The notes: generated from the sequence alone by a model not told the origin. A DNA stretch of 64,000 nucleotides from Moorena producens 3L (GCF_000211815.1 NZ_GL890969.1:133430-197429); one strand, 5' to 3'; counted from the stretch's first letter, positions 9,834 to 18,856 are shown. A program made the numbers and translations.

Positions 9834-11843
9834 TTGCTAGCTTTGCTAAAAACCCTTATCGACATTATCAGGCATTGGTGGTCGGAGTTTACCCTCCAGA
9901 CCAAGCTAATGGCAGCAGCCACTCTGGTTGTCTCATTGCTCATGAGTGGCTTGACCTTCTGGGCGGTGAATACGATTCAGCAGGATGCTAGGATGAACGA
10001 CACTCGCTTTGGTCGTGATCTCGGTCTCTTGCTGGCTGCCAACGTTGAACCTCATGTTGCGGCAAATAATTTCGACGAACTAGCTCGCTTTTCCAGCCGC
10101 TTCTACACTAGCACCTCCAGTGTGCGTTACATTATCTATGCTGACGAGGATGGGGAAATAATCTTTGGTATTCCTTTCTCCGCAGCAGAAGTAAAGAATT
10201 CTTTAACCATTAAGCGTCGGATTGAGCTACCCGAGGGCGACGCCAAAAACTCTGATCAGCCCATGGCACGGCAGCACCTGACTCCTGATGGTCAAGTCAC
10301 TGATGTGTTTGTTCCCTTAATTGACGAAAACAAATACTTAGGGGTTTTGGCTGTGGGCATTAACCCTAACCCTACGGTGGTGGTTTCTTCCAATTTAACA
10401 AGAAATGTTACCATTGCTGTGTTTATCTCGATCTGGGTGATGGTGATTTTAGGTGCAGTGGGGAACGCCTTGACTATCACTAAGCCCATTAAAGAACTAC
10501 TAGTAGGGGTGAGAAATATTGCTGCTGGTAATTTCAAGCAGCGGATTGAGATGCCTTTGGGAGTAGAACTGAGGGAATTGGTGTCTAGCTTCAATGACAT
10601 GGCAGAGCGTTTAGAACGCTATGAGGAGCAAAATATTGAAGAACTTACCGCAGAAAAAGCTAAGTTAGAGACTCTAGTTTCCACAATTGCCGATGGTGCT
10701 GTACTGATTGATACCAATTTTCAGGTAATGTTAGTCAACCCGACAGCACGGCGGATTTTTGGTTGGGAGGAGCAAGACATTGTCGGTAAAAATGTCCTAT
10801 ACCATCTCCCTGATGTGGTCACAATGGAACTAACACGACCGCTGTATCAAATGGCTACAGCGGATAAACAGACAGAAACAGAACGGGAATCCCGCGAAGG
10901 TGAAGAGTTTCGTATTACTCTGACCAAACCGGTCTCTCGCACCGTTCGCATTCTCCTAAGTAAGGTACTCAACCAATACCGGGAAAATATTAAGGGAATT
11001 GCTATCACTGTTCAGGATATCACCCGTGAGGTGGAGCTTAATCAGGCAAAAAGCAATTTCATCAGCAATGTTTCCCACGAACTCAGAACACCTCTATTTA
11101 ACATTAAATCATTTATCGAAACCCTCCACGACTACGACGAAAAACTTAGCGAAGCTAAGCGCAAGGAGTTTCTTGACACGGCTAATCGGGAAACTGACCG
11201 ACTAACCCGTCTAGTTAACGATGTCCTAGATTTATCACGGCTGGAATCTTGTCGAATTTATCAACTCGAACCCTTTGACATTGTTCGACCTATAGAGCAA
11301 ACCCTGCGCACTTATCAGCTCAACGCTCGTGACCAAACTATTGAACTGGCTCAGGAGATTGAACCAGATTTACCACCAGTTATGGGTCACTACGATTTGT
11401 TGCTCCAAGTCTTGGCTAATTTAGTGGGCAACTCTTTGAAATTCACTGAGTCTGGTGGACGAGTGGTAATTCGTGCTTATCAATTAGAACCCGAACTCAA
11501 TACCAAAGAAGGAAAAGACAGGGTGCGAATTGAAATCTCGGATACGGGAATTGGCATTGCTCCAGAAGACCAACAGGCGATTTTTGACCGATTTTTCCGG
11601 GTAGAAAACCGAGTTCATACCCTGGAAGGGACGGGATTGGGGCTTTCAATTGTCAGAAACATTATCGAAAGACATCATAGCCGAGTAAACTTAGTCAGTG
11701 AAGTGGGAGTTGGGACAACATTCTGGTTTGATTTAGAGGTGTGTGAAGAACAAAAAATTACGGTTAAAGAACATTTGCAAGTAGACACCTCACAGACCAT
11801 ACCAACCGACTCACCCGCTACTAGTAATCTGTCAATTTCGTAG
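9834..11843 (+). CDS. nblS: membrane sensor histidine kinase NblS/Hik33 type
   Basis: This 669-residue kinase matches the cyanobacterial NblS (Hik33, DspA) architecture. It has TM1 (about 24-46), an extracytoplasmic sensor region, TM2 (about 194-216), HAMP (about 217-265), PAS (about 280-390), HisKA with the phospho-accepting His in NVSHELRTPLF (about residue 415), and an HATPase with DTGIGI (about 569) and GTGLGL (about 600). In the family it works with RpaB-type regulators in high-light, cold and nutrient-stress responses and in phycobilisome breakdown. The start is TTG at 9834; the N-terminus MLALLK...WWSEFTLQTKLM fits family members, and the next ATG (9909) would remove conserved residues. 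The C-terminal tail past residue 640 is low-complexity. Confidence 0.9.
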   Translation: MLALLKTLIDIIRHWWSEFTLQTKLMAAATLVVSLLMSGLTFWAVNTIQQDARMNDTRFGRDLGLLLAANVEPHVAANNFDELARFSSRFYTSTSSVRYIIYADEDGEIIFGIPFSAAEVKNSLTIKRRIELPEGDAKNSDQPMARQHLTPDGQVTDVFVPLIDENKYLGVLAVGINPNPTVVVSSNLTRNVTIAVFISIWVMVILGAVGNALTITKPIKELLVGVRNIAAGNFKQRIEMPLGVELRELVSSFNDMAERLERYEEQNIEELTAEKAKLETLVSTIADGAVLIDTNFQVMLVNPTARRIFGWEEQDIVGKNVLYHLPDVVTMELTRPLYQMATADKQTETERESREGEEFRITLTKPVSRTVRILLSKVLNQYRENIKGIAITVQDITREVELNQAKSNFISNVSHELRTPLFNIKSFIETLHDYDEKLSEAKRKEFLDTANRETDRLTRLVNDVLDLSRLESCRIYQLEPFDIVRPIEQTLRTYQLNARDQTIELAQEIEPDLPPVMGHYDLLLQVLANLVGNSLKFTESGGRVVIRAYQLEPELNTKEGKDRVRIEISDTGIGIAPEDQQAIFDRFFRVENRVHTLEGTGLGLSIVRNIIERHHSRVNLVSEVGVGTTFWFDLEVCEEQKITVKEHLQVDTSQTIPTDSPATSNLSIS

Positions 11844-11864
11844 CGCTTAGTACTATCATGTCTA

Positions 11865-12104
11865 GTCAATTAAATTTTGACGGAGTACTAGCTTGTAGGG
11901 TGGGCAAAAACAGTTTGTTTCTTTTGATTATTCTAAATAATATTACTTTGCCCACCCTACTTTAATTGGTATTTTTTTTACACGCAAGTCCCTTACCTCT
12001 TTTATTCAAAAGCACCTCAAGTAGCGTGCCCATAGCCCATAAGCTGATACGCGACACGCTGATAGCTGAATGCTTACGTCAATTCAATTTTGACGGAGTA
12101 CTAG
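11865..12104. repeat. direct-repeat-flanked hairpin element
   Basis: Two nearly identical 27-bp direct repeats (11865-11891 and 12078-12104, one mismatch) flank about 190 bases. Each copy holds a small internal palindrome, GTCAA...TTGAC. Inside is a 14-bp perfect inverted repeat, GTAGGGTGGGCAAA (11895-11908) and TTTGCCCACCCTAC (11947-11960). A dispersed CACCTCAAGTAGCGTG-type repeat follows. The unit may be a small non-autonomous mobile element. No gene is present. Confidence 0.6.
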
Positions 12105-12110
12105 TTGACT

Positions 12111-12482
12111 TTAACTAGTGGCCATCAGGGCTAGCAAAAAGCTAGCAGCGATTAATACCAATAGACCTAGTAAGGCTGGGTTCCTTTGACCCCAAAGCCT
12201 GACGGATTCAAGTAAGCCACGCTGGGGATTATAAATCTGCTCAGGCTCTGAGGTACTTTCGGAACTATCCTCGTAAAGGGTACACTGCTTAGCATAGGGA
12301 CGTTGGGGAAAGGTGCAGGTATCATCAGCATGATAGGTACAGGTTTCACACAAGGGGGTATTTCCTGTGGTTTGGTGTAAGGTAATCCCCGGATGACCAT
12401 AGGCTTTAAGGATTGCTCCACAATGGGGACAGGTAATCACCTTGCTATTGATAGGTTGATGGCATTTGGGACAATTGATCAT
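12111..12482 (-). CDS. zinc-ribbon protein with C-terminal membrane anchor
   Basis: A 123-residue protein beginning MINCPKCHQPI, with CPKC (4-7) and CPHC (18-21) forming a zinc ribbon. A second cysteine cluster follows, C45-x2-C48-x7-C56, with C67 further on. A single hydrophobic helix near the C-terminus (about 102-120, LLGLLVLIAASFLLALMA) probably anchors it in a membrane with the ribbon in the cytoplasm. This layout is typical of a conserved cyanobacterial hypothetical family. The role is unknown. Confidence 0.75.
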   Translation of the reverse strand: MINCPKCHQPINSKVITCPHCGAILKAYGHPGITLHQTTGNTPLCETCTYHADDTCTFPQRPYAKQCTLYEDSSESTSEPEQIYNPQRGLLESVRLWGQRNPALLGLLVLIAASFLLALMATS

Positions 12483-12634
12483 TAGTCATTAGTCATTTCT
12501 CAATAGTCATTTCTTAATCTTAACCATCTTCCACATCCAGCTGATTTCCCTTCTTTGCCTCTTTAGCGTTTAACAAAACTCGCGGAATTCCCCACCCTCT
12601 TCCAGGGTGTTGAAGTTACCGTAAGTAGAGGGTC

Positions 12635-12875
12635 GCCTTTATGGTTGGTCGGCTATGGGAAAAAGGGTTAAAACTGTTTGATTAAGGCTCCACTCTACTT
12701 TGGCGCGCGTCTCTAGGATGGATAGCGAGACAGAAAATTTATTTTATCCCTTGACACCTTACTGTGAAATACATATAATATTAAGCATGGTCGAGTTTGA
12801 AGTTACCGTAAGAATAAAGAAGCCTTAATCACAAAGATTTAACCCTTTTATGCATAGCCGACTAACCATAAAGGC
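12635..12875. repeat. 55-bp imperfect inverted repeats before tnpB
   Basis: The arm at 12635-12689 is an imperfect reverse complement of 12821-12875; both contain GCCTTTATGGTT(A/G)GTCGGC. A perfect 14-bp inverted repeat, AGAATAAAGAAGCC and GGCTTCTTTATTCT (12811-12824, 12873-12886), lies in the tnpB leader and would form a strong stem in the mRNA. Confidence 0.75.
12751..12779 (+). promoter_or_regulatory. perfect consensus sigma-70 promoter
   Basis: TTGACA, a 17-base spacer, then TATAAT: an exact consensus housekeeping promoter. It points at tnpB 138 bases downstream, so the transcript would start near 12786 and include the leader hairpin at 12811-12886. Confidence 0.75.
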
Positions 12876-12916
12876 TTCTTTATTCTAAGGTTTCATCTCC
12901 AACAAGTTTGAGTGCA

Positions 12917-14161
12917 ATGAAACATAAAGCCGTCAAAGTTAGAATTTATCCCACACAAGAGCAAATTCAAGTGTTAGCTCAGCATTTTGGATGCGCTCGT
13001 TGGTGGTGGAACTATGCTTTGAATCAGTGCATAGAAACCTACAAAGAAACTGGCAAGGGGCTAAAACAATCTGCACTCAACTCTATGTTGCCAAAGCTCA
13101 AAAAACAAAAAGAGACTGAATGGCTAAAAGATTGTTACTCTCAGGTTTTGCAATCCGTGAGTCTCAATCTTAGTCGTGCATATCAAAATTTCTTTGAGGG
13201 TAGGGCTGAATATCCTAGGTTCAAATCATATCATCATCGCCAATCAATTCAGTATCCCCAGAACGTAAAACAAGTTGGCAACTACTTGAAGTTCCCTGGA
13301 AGATTAGGCATTATCAAAGCAATAATCCATCGACCACTAGATGGAGAAATGAAAACTGTAACCGTTAGCAAGACTCCATCTGGAAAATATTATGCTTCTG
13401 TGTTAATGGAATATGAGCCGGATGATTTGCAGCCTTCCACAAAAGGAAATGTGATCGGAATTGATTTGGGTATTAAGGATTTTGCTATTACCTACGATGG
13501 CGAAAAAACTTCCAAGTTTGGGAATCCAAAGCACTTAGCCAAGTCCGAAAAGAAACTGACTAAAAAACAGCGTATCGCTGCCCGAAAGAAAAAAGGCAGC
13601 AATGGACGCAAAAAGGCCAGAAAGATTGTAGCCAAGGTATACGAACGGATTGGAAATGTCCGCCAAGACTACCTGCATAAACTATCTAGAAAGATAGTTG
13701 ACAACAACCAAGTGGTGGTAGTCGAGAACCTAAATGTCAAGGGCATGGTATGCGCTACGCGCACGCTACGCGAACGTAACCATAAATTAGCTAAAGCAAT
13801 ATCTGATCTGGGTTGGGGAACCTTTGTAAACTTCCTGTCTTATAAGTGCGAAAAAGAAGGAAAGGTATTAGTTGAAATAAACCGATGGTTTCCTAGTTCC
13901 AAAACCTGCTCTAATTGTCATTACCGAATCAAGGAGTTGCCACTGGATGTCAGGGCTTGGACTTGTCCAAGTTGTGGAACTCACCACGACAGAGATGGTA
14001 ATGCGGCAAAGAATATTAGAGCAGAAGGGATCAGAATGCTATCCTCCTCTGGGACGGGGGAGGTCAACGCCAGTGGAGAAGAAGTAAGACCAAGACGTGG
14101 ACGCCCGTCCAAGTTAAGGCATTCTTCCGTGAAGCTGGAAGCCCCGACTTCAACGAAGTAA
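12917..14161 (+). CDS. tnpB: TnpB RNA-guided nuclease (IS605 OrfB)
   Basis: A TnpB-family protein of 414 residues from ATG 12917 (a TTG at 12908 is a less likely start). Established knowledge: TnpB is an RNA-guided DNA nuclease, ancestral to Cas12. The catalytic RuvC residues are visible: D in IGIDLGIKDFAI (about residue 180), E in VVVENLNVKGM (about 271) and D in HDRDGNAAKNI (about 359). The zinc finger is CSNC...CPSC (about 330-350). Oddly, a 24-bp GCGCTACGC-type repeat (13751-13774) is inserted in frame just after the second catalytic motif and adds CATRTLRE. All catalytic residues survive, so it may still be active. Confidence 0.9.
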   Translation: MKHKAVKVRIYPTQEQIQVLAQHFGCARWWWNYALNQCIETYKETGKGLKQSALNSMLPKLKKQKETEWLKDCYSQVLQSVSLNLSRAYQNFFEGRAEYPRFKSYHHRQSIQYPQNVKQVGNYLKFPGRLGIIKAIIHRPLDGEMKTVTVSKTPSGKYYASVLMEYEPDDLQPSTKGNVIGIDLGIKDFAITYDGEKTSKFGNPKHLAKSEKKLTKKQRIAARKKKGSNGRKKARKIVAKVYERIGNVRQDYLHKLSRKIVDNNQVVVVENLNVKGMVCATRTLRERNHKLAKAISDLGWGTFVNFLSYKCEKEGKVLVEINRWFPSSKTCSNCHYRIKELPLDVRAWTCPSCGTHHDRDGNAAKNIRAEGIRMLSSSGTGEVNASGEEVRPRRGRPSKLRHSSVKLEAPTSTK

Positions 14162-14168
14162 GTCGGGG
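14142..14168 (+). ncRNA. right-end hairpin, probable reRNA scaffold 3' end
   Basis: A 9-bp perfect stem overlaps the tnpB stop. In characterised systems the guide RNA scaffold spans this end and the guide is copied from the flank. The flank here begins near 14175, the first codons of the next gene, so the predicted guide would match that gene's start. The RNA itself is inferred. Confidence 0.5.
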
Positions 14169-14178
14169 TAGTTCACTC

Positions 14179-14727
14179 ATGTCCCCCTACTTAATTATTT
14201 GCCCCGGTATCCATGAGCCCCAACTGACCCAGGATTTTTTAGCAAGTTTGGATCTATCAAGTCCCTGGACTGAGAAAGTCTTAATTTTTCCAGCTCAGGA
14301 CTACCCAGCTTACTCTGCTATTCATATTTTAGAGTTCTTGCAACGTCACATTGGTTTGGTCAAGACTCCCATAGTCTTGATCGGTTTCAGTGCTGGGGTA
14401 GTGGGTGCGATCGCAGCAGCTTGGGGTTGGCAGCTACTGGGAGGTTCCATCCAAGCATTGATCGCTATTGATGGCTGGGGTGTGCCTCTGTATGGCAATT
14501 TTCCCATCCACCGGATTAGTCACGATTACTTTACCCACTGGAGTTCAGCGCTATTGGGGGCAGGGGAAGACAGTTTCTATGCAACACCCGCAATAGGCCA
14601 TTTGGACTTGTGGCGTAGCCCTTGTCAGTGCCAAGGCTGGTGGGTTCAGGTGCCATTAGGTGAGCAACCCCCACATCGAACTTATCTAACTGCGGCTGAG
14701 TTTATTATCGAGTTATTAGCTAGATAG
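14179..14727 (+). CDS. alpha/beta hydrolase-like protein
   Basis: A 182-residue protein of the alpha/beta hydrolase fold. The nucleophile elbow GFSAG is near residues 74-78, the early strand YLIICPGIHEP suggests an oxyanion-hole loop, and GHLDLW near residue 139 offers the candidate catalytic histidine. It is short, like several conserved cyanobacterial hypothetical hydrolases. The substrate is unknown. The ATG at 14179 sits only a few bases after the right end of the tnpB element, so the native promoter has probably been displaced. Confidence 0.7.
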   Translation: MSPYLIICPGIHEPQLTQDFLASLDLSSPWTEKVLIFPAQDYPAYSAIHILEFLQRHIGLVKTPIVLIGFSAGVVGAIAAAWGWQLLGGSIQALIAIDGWGVPLYGNFPIHRISHDYFTHWSSALLGAGEDSFYATPAIGHLDLWRSPCQCQGWWVQVPLGEQPPHRTYLTAAEFIIELLAR

Positions 14728-14762
14728 TAAAATTTGCTTCAGTATCACCAGGTTGAACTATT

Positions 14763-15382
14763 GTGGAAGATCACGAAAGAGTAACAATTGCTGAGTATCA
14801 AGCAACAGCAGAATCTTTCCGGGAAGGCACCTGGAATCATGATGTGTCTCAAAATCGCAACGCCTTGGTGGATGCTATGCCCCGCAATCCAGGCAAGATT
14901 CTGGATTAGGAGGTGGTCCTGGTAGAGACTTGGTTGTTTTTAAAGACCAAGGTCATCAAGTGATTGGTCTCGATGCTACACCAGCATTTGTGAAGATGGC
15001 GCAACAGGTTTCAGGATGCGAGGTTTGGCAGCAATCGTTTCTGAACCTCAAGCTGCCACCAAAGAGCTTTGATGGGATCTTTGCCAATGCATCCCTGATT
15101 CATATTCCCCGTGCTGCGATGGTTAGGGTACTTAAGGATTTAAAGCGATCGCTTGTTAGCAATGGTGCCATAGTTATGTCAATGATTCGTGGTGATCATG
15201 AGGGTTATAGTGTTCGTCCAACCGGCTATCGCTATGTTGTAGGTTGGGAATATCAAAGCTTGGCTCGCTGTGTTGAACAAGCAGGATTTGAGATTTTTGA
15301 TCATTACTACCGCCCACCTGGTTTACCCTGTGAGCAGCAATGTTGGTTAGTAATTGTCGCCCTTAATCGAGTGCAATATTAG
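14763..15382 (+). pseudogene. SAM-dependent methyltransferase, frameshifted
   Basis: A class I methyltransferase read in two frames. From GTG 14763 the first frame gives EDHERVTIAEYQATAESF and continues through PGKILD to a TAG at 14906-14908. Restoring one T there (GATTTAGGA) yields the expected ILDLGGGPGRDL SAM-binding motif and an open frame to 15382, with the DGIFANASLIHI motif and a normal C-terminus. It is therefore a one-base deletion, or a sequencing error. The substrate is unknown. No other damage is seen, so the lesion is recent or artefactual. Confidence 0.75.
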
Positions 15383-15486
15383 TGGGAAATAGAGTTATTT
15401 TCTTCTTAAATGGTAGATGTGACCCAGAGCTAGCGTACGCTTCTCGCCAACAAGATGAGGGTAAGAAGTATAGCGCTATGCGTAAG

Positions 15487-15513
15487 GCAAGAGGCAAGAG
15501 GCAAGAGGCAAAA
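15487..15513. repeat. heptamer repeat (GCAAGAG)n
   Basis: Three GCAAGAG copies and one GCAAAAG copy lie in the spacer after the methyltransferase. The rest of 15383-15771 holds no gene; a short TAGCGTACGC-type dispersed repeat is at about 15430. Confidence 0.8.
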
Positions 15514-15655
15514 GTTGACTAAAAAAGCTTTTTAGCTTTTATCAATGTCCTAACTTTAATGGGTAGTGCTATATCCGCTGGAGTTTACGATAAGGTTCGT
15601 TGACGATGCTTGTTGGTAAATTTAGTCAACCAGAAGAGGGGGGTGTTAAACCCCT

Positions 15656-15688
15656 ACAACCTCACCTCATCATAGGTTGTGTTTTTTT
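15656..15688 (+). terminator. Rho-independent terminator candidate
   Basis: ACAACCT (15656-15662) pairs with AGGTTGT (15674-15680) and is followed by a seven-T run. A second hairpin, GGGGT/ACCCC, lies just upstream at about 15640-15654. It could end transcription from the methyltransferase before the convergent TerB-like gene. Confidence 0.6.
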
Positions 15689-15771
15689 GTCAAAGGGTAA
15701 GTTTTGGTAAAAAGTAAGCTCAAACTACAGATGTTAGAAAAATCAGCTATAAACATAGTTGATGAATGAAA

Positions 15772-16260
15772 CTATTCAACGTCAGTTTCAAATATCGCTA
15801 GTCGTAGCCGGTCTGCTGACTCTTCTATTTCCGCCAAAGACTCAAGGCTAACAACTACTTTCCGTTCAATTCCTAAAATTTCCGCTGCTCGATCAACAGC
15901 TGCTTTTTCTTTTTCGTGGTACACTCCATCAGCACGGCTCATTTTTATGGCTTGATATAACATAGAATGGCCGACATTTATAGAAAAATCATAATGAATA
16001 GCGCTCAATAACTGTTCGATGTCGGCATTTTTCCCATCGAAGTTTATGACATTTTCTTCTAGGAGGTCAGATGGTGTTCCCATCTGCTGCTGTTCTTCCA
16101 TAAACCAATCTATTTCTTCCTGTGCTAACTCACCATCAGCACTAGCGATCGCCACTACTGCTCTGAGATAGTTTCTGGCCACATCAACATTGATAGGTGC
16201 AGTGACGTTGTATTTCCTCTTGGCATATCCCGTCATTTCAAAACTTGTTTCAGTGGTCAT
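15772..16260 (-). CDS. TerB-like helical protein
   Basis: A protein of about 162 residues similar to the TerB (tellurite-resistance) fold, an acidic helical bundle. Two acidic helix starts of the metal-binding type are visible, ASADGELAQEE and SRADGVYHEKE, about 70 residues apart, as in the TerB internal repeat. The start is placed at MTTETSFEM (16260); an upstream extension to 16302 lacks supporting signals. In other bacteria TerB acts with membrane stress proteins, but no other ter genes are here, so the role is open. Confidence 0.7.
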   Translation of the reverse strand: MTTETSFEMTGYAKRKYNVTAPINVDVARNYLRAVVAIASADGELAQEEIDWFMEEQQQMGTPSDLLEENVINFDGKNADIEQLLSAIHYDFSINVGHSMLYQAIKMSRADGVYHEKEKAAVDRAAEILGIERKVVVSLESLAEIEESADRLRLAIFETDVE

Positions 16261-16302
16261 TGTTTTTGTTTCTAGAATAAACTTCGCCGCTAATTCTAGC
16301 AC

Positions 16303-16687
16303 ACCTTCCCCACTTCACAATCTATTACTTAATTATTACGTCTTTTGATTGAGGGCAAACCTATCTAATTTGGCTTGAAAAATTACGCTTTCTATGTATC
16401 GATAAGCTAAGAGCGATGTTCCCAAGCAACCGTTTGGCGATCGCGCTGACTCTATAGCACTACTAAAACTAAAATAAATTTCACATAAATTCACCAATAA
16501 CCTGATAAAATAACGCTTTGATTTAGGACTACTAACAAATTATTTTTAGATTATCTTTAGGATTTACGCATTGACAACTTGACGGAAATATGAAATCATA
16601 GCTGCTTAGATGTGATTGCCCTACCGGCAGTGCTCAAAAGCCAATCTTGACCTAGACTCCAGCCCGAATTGCTGCCTTAGAGGGTTA
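16303..16687. other. gene-free spacer, divergent promoters expected
   Basis: This AT-rich stretch lies between the divergent TerB-like and ATP-grasp genes. One GGCGATCGCG HIP1 site is near 16437. I see no coding region, strong hairpin or consensus promoter. Confidence 0.5.
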
Positions 16688-17905
16688 ATGAATAAGAACA
16701 TCACAACACCAAATACTATTTGCTGTTTTATTGCCGGACCTCTCCACTCCCCTTCTTTGTTACGTGCAATCAAACGTCTAGGAATTTCTGTCTATGGGCA
16801 ACAACCAATAGCTCCCCTACCAAAAACAATCACTGTTCTTAAAGATGCCAAAGCGATATCTTTGATGCAAGATAAAGATACCGCAGTCATGATAAACTGG
16901 GAAGCAAGTCTCTCTTTTATTCTTCAGAATCTACCAAAACAACGTTTAAATCAAGTTAATACATTTAAAAATAAAGCAATCTTCCGTCGGCTATTCAAAG
17001 ACTTGTATCCGGACTTATTTTATCTGGAACTGACAAGGGATGCTCTGGGGGATTTTAAGTTTCCACGAGAAATTGATAAGGTAGTACTTAAGCCCAGCAT
17101 AGGAACTGCCTCTATAGGCGTTCGCATTGTGCATGGACAAGAGGAATGGGATCAGGCAGTAGATTGGGTTCTTGAAGATATTGATAGAGCTACAAAACAA
17201 ATGAATTCTACTGTGTTAAGCGATTCCTATTTCCTTGTAGAGGAATTTGTAGAGGGCGAAGAGTTTGCCTGCGATGGTTTCTGGGACAAAAATGGTAAAA
17301 CCATAATCACTGGTATTTATCAGCATCCTTTCCTCTCAAACTCCGATGTAAGTGACACATTATACTATACATCGAAACAAGTAGTAGCTAAAACAATAGA
17401 GCCCACCATGGCAGTGATGAACTATATTGGAGCTAAGCTTGATCTACGCCGTTTTCCGTTTCATTTTGAGTTTAGACTATCTAGTAATGGAACTCTCTTC
17501 CCTATTGAATTAAATCCCTTGCGCTTTGGAGAAGTTGCGCTACCTGACACTGTAGAGTATGCTTTTGGTTTCAATCCCTATGAGCTTTTTTTTACCGATG
17601 AATCTCCTGATTGGAATTCCCTACTAGCCAATGTAGATACTTCTAAGATTTATGCCTTTATTATTGGTAGTTTGCCACCCCATTATACTCCAAAAAAATA
17701 TCTTATTGATCAGGAATCATTCCGCAAGATTTTTGGAAATAGACTACTCAACTATTTACCAAGCGATCCGACAATTAGTCCCTTTTTTGGGGTGGCGCAT
17801 ATTGTTGCGGATAAAGTCGAAGATGTGCTTGACTATTTACATCTTGATTTTGAACGGTTTCTGCATCCATGTTTTGAACCTAGTCCAATTAAATTAGCGT
17901 TATAG
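16688..17905 (+). CDS. ATP-grasp family ligase
   Basis: A 405-residue protein from ATG 16688, preceded by AGAGGG. It reads as an ATP-grasp carboxylate-amine/thiol ligase: VVLKPSIGTASIGV (about residues 131-144) is the nucleotide-binding loop, FLVEEFVEGEEFACDGFW (about 179-196) the following strand, and FEFRLSSNGTLFPIELNPLRFGE (about 259-281) carries the metal-binding Glu and Asn (E...N) residues. Such enzymes join an acyl phosphate to an amine. The substrates are not evident. A GNAT gene follows 99 bases later on the same strand and may share its transcript. Related pairs occur in small-molecule pathways, but this one is not recognised. Confidence 0.78.
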   Translation: MNKNITTPNTICCFIAGPLHSPSLLRAIKRLGISVYGQQPIAPLPKTITVLKDAKAISLMQDKDTAVMINWEASLSFILQNLPKQRLNQVNTFKNKAIFRRLFKDLYPDLFYLELTRDALGDFKFPREIDKVVLKPSIGTASIGVRIVHGQEEWDQAVDWVLEDIDRATKQMNSTVLSDSYFLVEEFVEGEEFACDGFWDKNGKTIITGIYQHPFLSNSDVSDTLYYTSKQVVAKTIEPTMAVMNYIGAKLDLRRFPFHFEFRLSSNGTLFPIELNPLRFGEVALPDTVEYAFGFNPYELFFTDESPDWNSLLANVDTSKIYAFIIGSLPPHYTPKKYLIDQESFRKIFGNRLLNYLPSDPTISPFFGVAHIVADKVEDVLDYLHLDFERFLHPCFEPSPIKLAL

Positions 17906-18004
17906 TTCAAGTCAAGATTGACAGGTTTTGTCTAAATACCAAAATTGAGTATTGACTATGCCATTTACAGTGGCGCTTACAAGATTTAAAACACGAGCAA
18001 ACAA

Positions 18005-18856
18005 ATGACTATTACACCAGAAGATAATTTTCAAGTTCGTCCTATGACCAAAGATGATATTAAAATTGCCTTAAGCTGGGCAGTATCTGAGGGGTGGAAT
18101 CCAGGTATTGATGATGCTGATAATTATTATATTGCTGATCCTGGGGGATTTTTAATTGGAGAATTAAATGGAAAACCGATTAGTTCTATTTCTGTAGTGC
18201 GATATGAACCTCAATTTAATTTTATTGGTCTTTATATTGTTAAACCGGAAGAACGAAAAAAGGGATTTGGTTTAAAAACATGGCAAGAAGCATTGAATTT
18301 AATTTCTGGGCAGCCTGCTGCTCTTTATGCTGTCTTAGAACAAGTTAATAATTATCAAAAATTTGGTTTCAAACCTGCTCATTATAATTTCCGTTATCAA
18401 GGAATAATTGTCGGCACAATTTCGCCAGATGTCAGGGATTTAAAGTCTATTGATTTTGAGCAACTTTGTCGTTATGGTCGGCGATATTTTCCTAGTCATC
18501 GTTCTCATTTTCTTTCGAGATGGATTAACCAACCTCATGGGCAAGGTTACGCTATCCTTAACGATGGTGAGTTGGCAGGCTATGGAGTAATTAGAAAAGC
18601 TACAGATGGCTTTAAAATCGGTCCTATATTTGCAGAAAATGAAGACATAGCAGAAAAGTTATTCTTAGCCTTAGCTACTTATGCTGAAGGAAGTCCTATA
18701 TATGTAGACGTACCTAATCTTAATAAATCGGCTATTATCTTATTTGAAAATTATCAAATGAACCCTATGTTTGAATGTATAGCCATGTACACAGCTGAAC
18801 CACCTAATATTGATTGGCACAAGGTTTTTGCTGTTACTAGTGTGGAATTAGGTTGA
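18005..18856 (+). CDS. GNAT-family N-acetyltransferase, two-domain
   Basis: A 283-residue protein with a GNAT acetyltransferase N-domain; the acetyl-CoA loop is PEERKKGFGLKTW (about residues 80-92). A second GNAT-like or YitH-type C-terminal domain follows (about 145-280, with HRSHFLSRWI and GELAGYGVIR). It would transfer an acetyl group to an amine. It follows the ATP-grasp gene by 99 bases, so the two may act on the same small molecule. The gene is AT-rich (Asn, Ile and Lys codons ending in A/T) compared with the housekeeping genes. Confidence 0.8.
   Translation: MTITPEDNFQVRPMTKDDIKIALSWAVSEGWNPGIDDADNYYIADPGGFLIGELNGKPISSISVVRYEPQFNFIGLYIVKPEERKKGFGLKTWQEALNLISGQPAALYAVLEQVNNYQKFGFKPAHYNFRYQGIIVGTISPDVRDLKSIDFEQLCRYGRRYFPSHRSHFLSRWINQPHGQGYAILNDGELAGYGVIRKATDGFKIGPIFAENEDIAEKLFLALATYAEGSPIYVDVPNLNKSAIILFENYQMNPMFECIAMYTAEPPNIDWHKVFAVTSVELG

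Larger units (their letters stand above)
12612..14174 (+). mobile_element. IS200/IS605-type element carrying only tnpB
   Basis: The element has a tnpB gene but no tnpA. Its right end is clear: a hairpin with arms CCCCGACTT (14142-14150) and AAGTCGGGG (14160-14168) overlaps the tnpB stop codon, as expected for the right-end palindrome and the scaffold of the TnpB guide RNA. The left boundary is uncertain; GAAGTTACCGTAAG occurs at both about 12612 and 12799, and imperfect 55-bp inverted repeats (12635-12689 and 12821-12875) precede the gene. Without TnpA it would need help to move. Confidence 0.65.
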
